A DNA stretch of 64,000 nucleotides from an uncultured Cellvibrionales bacterium (GTDB lineage: Bacteria > Pseudomonadota > Gammaproteobacteria > Pseudomonadales > Cellvibrionaceae), in the NCBI GenBank assembly GCA_913020115.1, contig CAJWBQ010000017.1, forward strand, positions 1 to 64,000, in the 5' to 3' direction. Below, in pieces: positions 58,178 to 64,000 of this stretch (its first letter is position 1; each line of letters starts with the position of its first letter). A model generated the notes under the pieces. It had not been told where the DNA came from. It ran no database searches and saw only the letters and a program-made list of their open reading frames with translations. A program made the position numbers and the translations under genes.

Positions 58178-58463
58178 GGTCAAAGTCTCCGTTTGAAATC
58201 ACGGAGGTCGGTGCCCTAATACTGCCCAATACTGCGAACTAATTTGGGTAAAGACGTCGGCCTTCGGTTGTTGAAGTTCCGGTTATTCTTATGTTTATTC
58301 AGTATAGCTAAATCTTTGCAAAGTACAGTTAGGAATTAAAAACTACTCTTCTCTGTTTTGAAGTGCAAGGGCCTTGAGGCAAATAGAGGCTTCGTATTTG
58401 GCTCTGTATTCAGTAAACTCGCGCTTTGCCTTTTACTCTTCACTGTCTTTTAAGGAAGCCCTT

Positions 58464-60038
58464 TTGGCCGATAAACCCGCTCCCAGCCTACTTCGTTCAA
58501 GTTCTACAGTTGCCTCGTTTACTATGGTGTCTCGTGTTCTTGGTCTAATTAGAGATATTGTGCTGGCACGCTTCATTGGCTCGGGTGACGGTGCGGATGC
58601 CTTTTTTGTCGCCTTTAAAATACCTAACTTCATGCGGCGCTTGTTTGCAGAAGGCGCGTTCGCTCAGGCTTTTGTACCTGTGTTGTCAGAATATCGCTCG
58701 CAGGGCTCCCATGAGGCGGTAAAGGCCTTGTTAGACCGAGTGGCCGGAGCGCTGGGGTCCATCCTGATCTGTGTGACCGTTTTGGCGGTAGTGGGGGCGC
58801 CATTGGTGGCGGCTATTTTTGCGCCCGGTTTTATGGGCGATAGTGTTAAGTTTGACTTAACGGCTGATTTAATTCGAATTACCTTCCCTTATCTTATGTT
58901 GGTGTCGCTCACTGGCTTTGCAGGAGCGATTCTCAATAGTTATGACCGCTTCGCCGTGCCTGCATTTACCCCGGTGTTGCTCAATGTGTCGCTCATCAGT
59001 GCGGCCATATTAGCTTCGTCCGAGATGGCCGAGCCTGTCTACGGTCTTGCTTATGGTGTGTTGGCGGCGGGTTTTATGCAGCTGGTATTTCAGCTGCCGT
59101 TTTTAATGCGTATCCATCTCTTGCCTAGCCCCAAGATCGATTGGCAAGACTCTGGCGTGCGACGTATTCTAGCGCTTATGGTGCCGGCTTTATTTGGGGT
59201 GTCGGTAAGCCAGATAAACTTACTGCTGGACACCGTGCTAGCTTCACTGTTGCCCAACGGTAGCGTGTCTTGGCTTTACTACTCTGATCGCTTGTCAGAG
59301 CTGCCACTCGGTGTGTTTGCGATTGCAATTTCCACGGTGATTTTACCCAACCTATCTAGACAGCATGCGAGTAGCGAAGAGCAGAAATTCAGTCACACTC
59401 TTAATTGGGCCTTGCGTTTAATCGTCTTGATCGGTGCTCCCGCCAGTTTAGCCTTGATGGTTTTGGCCGAACCTATCCTCACCACACTTTTTCAATACGG
59501 CAAAACTACGGCGCACGATGTTGCTATGTCTACTCTGAGTTTGCGGGCTTATGCTTCGGGCTTATTAGCTTTCATGTTAATCAAAGTGTTGGCTCCGGGT
59601 TATTACGCGCGACAAGATATGAAAACACCGGTGAAAATTGGTGTGATAGCAATGGTTGCAAATATGTTTTTGAATGCTCTATTTGTAGCCCCGCTTTATT
59701 TCTACTTTGATATTGGCCACGTAGGTTTGGCTTTGGCCACTGCGGTTGCCGCTTATATTAATGCCTATTTACTCTATCGGGGCCTGCGACAACGAGACAT
59801 TTTTCACACTGAAGCGGGCTGGCCTAAATGGCTGGCAAAATGTGTGCTGGCGAATGGCGCGATGGTGGTAGTGTTGCTGGCCTTGCTCGATTTCTCCGAA
59901 TCTTGGATGTCGGGTCAATGGTGGGAGCGCTCTACCTATCTGGGGGTTGTTTGCCTGTTGGGCTTGCTGGCTTATGTAGGAGCTCTTTTGCTGAGCGGCG
60001 TGCGCCCTAAAGATTTCAGTGTAAAATTAAATCCCTAG
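58464..60038 (+). CDS. murJ: Lipid II flippase MurJ
   Basis: A 524-residue MATE/MOP-like inner-membrane protein with about 14 TM helices. It moves lipid II to the periplasm for peptidoglycan synthesis. It has SRVLGLIRDIVLARFIGSGDGADAFFVAFKIPNFMRRLFAEGAFAQAFVPVL (cited in parts) at the N-terminus and KVLAPGYYARQDMKTPVKIG near 395. TTG at 58464 is chosen because TAAGGAAG lies seven bases upstream and it gives the usual short N-terminus. In many relatives murJ follows rpsT and precedes ribF; here both neighbours differ. Confidence 0.92.
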   Translation: MADKPAPSLLRSSSTVASFTMVSRVLGLIRDIVLARFIGSGDGADAFFVAFKIPNFMRRLFAEGAFAQAFVPVLSEYRSQGSHEAVKALLDRVAGALGSILICVTVLAVVGAPLVAAIFAPGFMGDSVKFDLTADLIRITFPYLMLVSLTGFAGAILNSYDRFAVPAFTPVLLNVSLISAAILASSEMAEPVYGLAYGVLAAGFMQLVFQLPFLMRIHLLPSPKIDWQDSGVRRILALMVPALFGVSVSQINLLLDTVLASLLPNGSVSWLYYSDRLSELPLGVFAIAISTVILPNLSRQHASSEEQKFSHTLNWALRLIVLIGAPASLALMVLAEPILTTLFQYGKTTAHDVAMSTLSLRAYASGLLAFMLIKVLAPGYYARQDMKTPVKIGVIAMVANMFLNALFVAPLYFYFDIGHVGLALATAVAAYINAYLLYRGLRQRDIFHTEAGWPKWLAKCVLANGAMVVVLLALLDFSESWMSGQWWERSTYLGVVCLLGLLAYVGALLLSGVRPKDFSVKLNP

Positions 60039-60194
60039 AATGGTGTGGGTTCCCACTTCAATGCACAGGTAATATTTCGGATCCTGTTTTACTATGCTTG
60101 CCAGGTCAATTCGATGGGAGTTGGCCCGCCAAGCCTTAACAATGATCTGCACTTGGTCGCCTGTCGAAAACGTTAAAATTATTCCCCTGCCCAA
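60027..60194 (-). other. Candidate short open frame, no ATG
   Basis: The minus strand is open for about 80 codons here and ends in TAA inside the last codons of murJ. From a TTG at 60194 it would give 55 residues, with GDQVQIIVKAW, SHRIDLASIV and YYLCIEVGTHTILGI, which read like a small beta-rich protein. There is no ATG and no good ribosome-binding site for the TTG. It could be a small gene, a remnant of a longer one, or chance. I do not recognise a family. The rest of the gap to 60361 holds only the leader of the next gene. Confidence 0.3.
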
Positions 60195-60361
60195 AAAAAT
60201 ATATCTTTTCTTTGTAGTGAAGAAATAATTCTTCTCTTGTTCGTCTGGGCTTCTTTTGAAAGTCTAACAGCAAGGGCCTGATCCTATTCAGGATAAGTTC
60301 AGATTCTAGAGGCTATTCTGCTTGTGAGTTTACCGCGTCAATCGCAGAGAAGGGAATAATT

Positions 60362-60805
60362 ATGAAGTTATTATTATCGACATTAATGATTGCAAGCTTA
60401 TCGTTTGGTTTGGGGGCTGCCGCCAATGCAGACTGGTCTGAAGGTCGTTCGCACAAACATGATCATGATTCTGCTGTGGAAAAACGTGATCATGAGCGTA
60501 AGCGAATTAAAGATCACCGTTCGGATCATCGGGGAAAGCGTTACTCCGACAGGCATCTAGATAAGCACTCAAATGGATATTATTCTGACCGAGATCATCG
60601 TGGTCACAAACATTATAAGAAACACAAACGTCGCCATGAGCGTTATTATAACTATCGTAACGATCACCGTGGGCATAAGCACAGCCGTCGTCATAATCGG
60701 CGGGATTATTATGGTCACGGCCATCGCTACTGTAATCATGGCAACTCCTATTATAATGCTTGGCGTGCATACAAACACGATTACGCATATAAACATCACT
60801 TGTAA
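60362..60805 (+). CDS. Exported His/Arg/Tyr-rich protein
   Basis: I do not recognise a family. The 147-residue protein has a clear signal peptide (1-23, ending ANA). The mature part of about 124 residues has about 23 His, with many Arg, Lys, Tyr and Asp and almost no hydrophobic residues. DHRGHKH occurs twice, at 78-84 and 101-107. One cysteine is at 124. Such a composition suggests metal binding or contact with acidic polymers in the periplasm or outside; both are inference. AAGGGAATA upstream gives a usable ribosome-binding site. Confidence 0.8.
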   Translation: MKLLLSTLMIASLSFGLGAAANADWSEGRSHKHDHDSAVEKRDHERKRIKDHRSDHRGKRYSDRHLDKHSNGYYSDRDHRGHKHYKKHKRRHERYYNYRNDHRGHKHSRRHNRRDYYGHGHRYCNHGNSYYNAWRAYKHDYAYKHHL

Positions 60806-60832
60806 GCACGATAGTGTGAGGCTAAGCTGCGC

Positions 60833-60863
60833 GCTAGTTTAGCCCCGCTAGTTTAGCCCCGCT
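60833..60863 (+). repeat. Tandem 14-base repeat
   Basis: GCTAGTTTAGCCCC occurs twice in tandem (60833-60846 and 60847-60860), followed by the start of a third copy. GGCTAA upstream can pair with TTAGCC of a unit. It lies between the His-rich and YkgJ-type genes. Confidence 0.75.
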
Positions 60864-60894
60864 GGTTGGGCCTGGTTTAAAGGCGTGAAGATTT

Positions 60895-61152
60895 ATGAAA
60901 TGTCGTTCTTCTTGTGGGATGTGCTGTATAGCTCCGTCTATTTCAGCCCCAATTCCGGGCATGCCTAATGGTAAGTTGGCAGGTGAGCGCTGTATTAATT
61001 TAGACCCTGAGAGCTTTTTATGCCTATTGTGGGGAGGCGAAGATTATCCAGATTTTTGCCGAGCTTTTCAGCCCGGGCTTGAATTTTGCGGCAATAGTCA
61101 GGCGGAGGCTGAACAAATTTTGACAATGTTAGAGGCCGAGACCAAGCCCTAA
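60895..61152 (+). CDS. YkgJ family cysteine-cluster protein
   Basis: An 85-residue protein of the YkgJ/UPF0153 family. The cysteine pattern is CRSSCGMCC near the start, GERC at about 30-33, and later single cysteines around CLLW, FCRAF and EFCG. The conserved PIPGMPNGKLAGERC is intact. Family members probably bind an iron-sulfur cluster or zinc; the role is unknown. It is a short stand-alone gene. Confidence 0.88.
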   Translation: MKCRSSCGMCCIAPSISAPIPGMPNGKLAGERCINLDPESFLCLLWGGEDYPDFCRAFQPGLEFCGNSQAEAEQILTMLEAETKP

Positions 61153-61211
61153 AAACTGAGACGTAAATATCGAGGCTTTTTCTTAATCAAGAATACATTC
61201 ATGCCTGAGTA

Positions 61212-62882
61212 TTAGAACAGACCTTCAACTTCCCCTCTTTCATTCAAGTGTATGGCATTTGCGGCCGGCTCTCGTGGCAGTCCTGGCATGGTCATTATGT
61301 CGCCACAAACAATCACTATGAACTCCGCTCCCTTGGCGAGGCGCACCTCTCGAATGGGGACGCTATGGCCGCTCGGCGCGCCGCGCAAATTTGGGTCGGT
61401 GGAAAAGCTGTATTGAGTCTTTGCCATACAAACCGGGAAATGACCGTAGTCTTTTTGCAAATCCTTGATTTGGCTCCGCACTTTCTGGTCGGCAATAATT
61501 TCACTGGCACCATAAAGCTTGGTGGCGACTCGCTCTATTTTTTTCCAGAGCGGCAATGAATTTTCATACAAAGGTTCGAATTCACTCTCACCTCTGTTTG
61601 CAAACTCAACAACATGTTTTGCCAGTTCTTCTGCGCCAATGCTTCCATCAGCCCAGTGTGTGCATTCAAATACCTGCACCCCTAGCGATTTGCAATGTTC
61701 GCGTATTAAGTCAATTTCTGCGGGTGTATCCAGTGAGAAGCGATTAATGGCGACTATAATGGGCACCTTAAATTGTGAGAGATTTTTAATGTGCCGATTT
61801 AGGTTCGCACAGCCTGCGGCGACGGCCTCAATGTTTTCCGCGGCTAGAGAGTTTTTATCTACGCCGCCATGCATTTTTAAAGCGCGAACTGTGGCGACAA
61901 GAACCGAAACGGAGGGGGCTAGTCCTGCCTTTCGGCATTTGATATCAAAGAATTTCTCCGCGCCTAAATCCGCGCCAAACCCGGCCTCTGTCACCACGTA
62001 TTCGCCGAGCTTTAGCGCGGTTTGAGTGGCTATAACCGAATTGCAGCCATGAGCGATGTTGGCGAAAGGGCCTCCGTGAATGATGGCTGGGTTGTTCTCT
62101 AGGGTCTGCACCAGGTTGGGTTTAAACGCATCTTTTAGCAGTACCGCCATTGCGCCATGCGCATTTAGGTCTCGCGCGTGAACCACTTGTTTGTCAAAGG
62201 TTTCGCCCACCACAATATTGCCCAGCTTTTCCTGTAGATCTTCCAAGGTTTTTGCCAGACAAAAAATGGCCATGATTTCCGAGGCGACGGTAATGTCGAA
62301 GCCGCTCTCTCTTGGTACACCGTGGGCGGGGCCACCCAGGCCAATATTGATATTGCGCAATGCCCGCTCGTTCATGTCCATTACCCTCCGCCAGGTAATG
62401 CGACGAGGGTCTATGTTGAGTGTATTGCCCCAGTGTATGTGATTGTCTAGTAGTGCGGACAGCAGGTTGTGCGCCGCGCCAATAGCGTGGAAGTCACCGG
62501 TAAAATGCAGATTGATGTCTTCCATTGGCACCACTTGAGAGTAGCCTCCGCCAGCCGCGCCACCTTTCATGCCAAAGCAGGGGCCCAAGCTAGGCTCTCT
62601 GAGGCAGATTAGAGTTTTTTTGCCAATTCGATTGAGTGCATCTCCCAAGCCTATCGTTGTGGTGGTTTTGCCTTCTCCGGCAGGGGTGGGAGATATGGCC
62701 GTGACCAAAATGAGCTTGCCTTGTGCTTGCCCTTCAGTGGACGCAATGAAGTCGTAGTCAATTTTTGCTTTGTGGTGGCCGTAGTTCAGCAGAGAGTGGC
62801 GGGGTATATTGAGCCTGTCACCAATGGTGGTGATGTTCTCTAGGTTGGCGTGACGAGCGATGTCGATATCGGTAAGCGGCAT
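61212..62882 (-). CDS. fhs: Formate--tetrahydrofolate ligase
   Basis: A 556-residue enzyme that uses ATP to join formate to tetrahydrofolate, giving 10-formyl-THF for one-carbon metabolism. The P-loop is [15 protein letters not shown] (about residues 65-79). [29 protein letters not shown] (cited in parts) and [17 protein letters not shown] [13 protein letters not shown] are conserved. The ATP-binding and folate-binding parts are complete. It lies alone, downstream of the DUF3581 gene. A segment upstream slightly resembles a ZTP riboswitch but lacks its conserved 3' part. Confidence 0.95.
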   Translation of the reverse strand: MPLTDIDIARHANLENITTIGDRLNIPRHSLLNYGHHKAKIDYDFIASTEGQAQGKLILVTAISPTPAGEGKTTTTIGLGDALNRIGKKTLICLREPSLGPCFGMKGGAAGGGYSQVVPMEDINLHFTGDFHAIGAAHNLLSALLDNHIHWGNTLNIDPRRITWRRVMDMNERALRNINIGLGGPAHGVPRESGFDITVASEIMAIFCLAKTLEDLQEKLGNIVVGETFDKQVVHARDLNAHGAMAVLLKDAFKPNLVQTLENNPAIIHGGPFANIAHGCNSVIATQTALKLGEYVVTEAGFGADLGAEKFFDIKCRKAGLAPSVSVLVATVRALKMHGGVDKNSLAAENIEAVAAGCANLNRHIKNLSQFKVPIIVAINRFSLDTPAEIDLIREHCKSLGVQVFECTHWADGSIGAEELAKHVVEFANRGESEFEPLYENSLPLWKKIERVATKLYGASEIIADQKVRSQIKDLQKDYGHFPVCMAKTQYSFSTDPNLRGAPSGHSVPIREVRLAKGAEFIVIVCGDIMTMPGLPREPAANAIHLNERGEVEGLF

Positions 62883-63006
62883 TGTTATTCCCTTTTACTG
62901 AAGCTTTTTCATCTTTCGAATGCTTACAATAGAAGGCTTTGTCGCCGCTGTCACGGGTGAAACAATCTGTTCCCCCCGAGTATCAATGGACCAGAATTGA
63001 TCTTGC

Positions 63007-63714
63007 TTAAAGCGCTAAGCGCTGTTTCCGTTCATTGTAGAATTCTACAATACCGTCAACTTGTGCCTGGTCAAATTCACGCAGGCCGCTAAGCACCATG
63101 CGCTTTTCACCGCGGCCAACAATCTCGCCCTGGTCCATAAAGTTGAAACCTAGTGACACGTCGCCACGCTTTCCCTGAGGGCTCAAGCTTACTTCTGCAA
63201 TGGCGAGGCTTGGAGATTCAATATCAAGGGTGTCCAGCTCAATTGACATTGATTGATAGATCACAAGGGGGCGAGCGGGGTTGATCATTACATTATTTTT
63301 CTGCCAGAGGGGCACCAGTATATGTGGGAAGGTATGACCTGAGAATGCAACATATTCACGGGTTAAATTGGCGATGAGTGTGTCCTTGTTGGAGTGCTCA
63401 CCTTCGCTTTCAATCTCCAGAAACAGCTTGCCGTTGTCGTCGCACACTTCGCTATGCGCAGCGCTTTTTTCCGGAAATGTGAGCTTAACACCTTCGGTAA
63501 CCATATCGGCAAAGCGAACATGCATAGATTGGCTGAGGCCAATCTTGCTCAAGGCCACCGCGAATAACAAGTCTCCTGGGACGCAAAAGCGCTTGGCATC
63601 GATGTCGTGAATGGGGTTGAAGTCGTCGGCTATTTGCTTGGCAAAGTCGCTCGCTTGCTGTCGAGTAAAGTGAATGGCTTGGTCTTCTGTCGAGTAAAAC
63701 TGGTCTATTTGCAT
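63007..63714 (-). CDS. DUF3581 family protein
   Basis: A 235-residue protein that I assign to the DUF3581 family. It starts MQIDQFYSTEDQAIHFTRQQASDFA, has DDFNPIHDIDAKRFCVPGDLLFAVAL (MaoC/hotdog-like NPIH and RFxVPGxL), and ends with EFYNERKQRLAL. The NPIH...D...PGDLL pattern suggests a hotdog-fold hydratase or thioesterase-like fold. No function is known. Confidence 0.8.
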   Translation of the reverse strand: MQIDQFYSTEDQAIHFTRQQASDFAKQIADDFNPIHDIDAKRFCVPGDLLFAVALSKIGLSQSMHVRFADMVTEGVKLTFPEKSAAHSEVCDDNGKLFLEIESEGEHSNKDTLIANLTREYVAFSGHTFPHILVPLWQKNNVMINPARPLVIYQSMSIELDTLDIESPSLAIAEVSLSPQGKRGDVSLGFNFMDQGEIVGRGEKRMVLSGLREFDQAQVDGIVEFYNERKQRLAL

Positions 63715-63852
63715 AATTTCTCGGTGCCTGAGAGCGGAATTGAGCGCTGCATCGTTATAAAACGTAAATTGTAACTCAAAAGAAGTTATTTCACCGTGTA
63801 GATCTGCGCAAGGGCTGCCTATAATAGCGACTTTAATCTGTGAGTGGAGATA

Positions 63853-64000
63853 TTGGCTTTGGAAGACTGGATTGCAACAAATTTGGAGACGGTTCTGTCT
63901 GAGGACTTTGACCTTACCGCTCGCCTTGAGGCAGTGACTTCATTGGGCGAATGTGGTGATGAGGGTGTGGCCAACAGCTTGAAAGAATTCGTACTCGCTC
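63853..64000 (+). CDS. Start of an unidentified gene (partial)
   Basis: From TTG at 63853 (or 63859) a frame runs to the window edge. It encodes LALEDWIATNLETVLSEDFD and then LTARLEAVTSLGECG, GDEGVANSLKEFVLA. GTGGAG lies four bases before the first TTG. The later part resembles a HEAT-type helical repeat, but this is weak. The rest lies to the right of the window. Confidence 0.45.
   Translation, partial: MALEDWIATNLETVLSEDFDLTARLEAVTSLGECGDEGVANSLKEFVLA

Noticed and set aside
60507..60809. Minus-strand open frames opposite the His-rich gene
   Set aside because: They are complements of the His/Arg codons; only the plus frame has a signal peptide and ribosome-binding site.
62883..63006. Possible ZTP riboswitch upstream of fhs
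   Set aside because: CCCGTGACAGCGGCG on the minus strand recalls the 5' part of the motif, but the conserved 3' CCGGGC part is absent.

Overview
The window is about 64 kb from a gammaproteobacterial chromosome, probably a marine one. The evidence is the E. coli-like spc and alpha ribosomal operons, the order rplQ-uvrA-MFS-ssb and the order ispB-rplU-rpmA-obg-proB (both known from Pseudomonas relatives), a 13-gene nuo operon with fused nuoCD, a fabAB pair, a LexA box of the E. coli type, and a complete proteobacterial dedicated sortase system, which is mostly found in marine species. A member of the Cellvibrionales/Spongiibacteraceae would fit, but that placement is inference. No tRNA, rRNA, CRISPR array, transposase or integrase was seen.

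Layout. 1-7569 (+): the end of rplE, the rest of the spc operon through secY and rpmJ, a 235-base leader with inverted repeats, then rpsM-rpsK-rpsD-rpoA-rplQ. A bidirectional terminator separates these from uvrA (-). Next are a CsgD-like regulator and a secreted three-repeat protein (both -), a YajR-like MFS transporter, ssb, and an overlapping RmlD-like gene that lacks the usual catalytic residues. 15100-17950 (-): fabB, fabA and ispB. 18191-21305 (+): rplU, rpmA, obg and proB.

21309-33057 is a metabolic and envelope stretch: an AraC regulator with a FadD-type acyl-CoA ligase; a TonB-dependent receptor with a SAM hydrolase (DUF62 family) that carries a signal peptide; a DUF2058 protein; an M19 dipeptidase convergent with glutathione reductase; and a GMC oxidoreductase. 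rpsT follows with its own strong promoter. 33397-42090 holds the sortase system: sensor kinase PdsS and regulator PdsR (-), divergent from the VIT/vWA sortase target with an LPKTA sorting signal and its class GN sortase (+). Three unrelated genes (radical SAM, DUF1456, SnoaL-like) lie between these and the OmpA-like PdsO (-). A small ankyrin protein and LexA-controlled yebG follow.

43440-58177 (-) is the full complex I operon nuoA-N, tightly packed with many start/stop overlaps. Divergent from it is murJ (+). The right end has a His/Arg/Tyr-rich exported protein, a YkgJ-type cysteine-cluster protein, fhs (-), a DUF3581 gene (-) and the start of an unidentified gene.

The genes with the least explained biology are the sortase cluster, the CsgD-like regulator with the 32-residue-repeat secreted protein, the receptor plus exported SAM hydrolase pair, the apparently inactive RmlD-like protein translationally coupled to ssb, and the exported His-rich protein.
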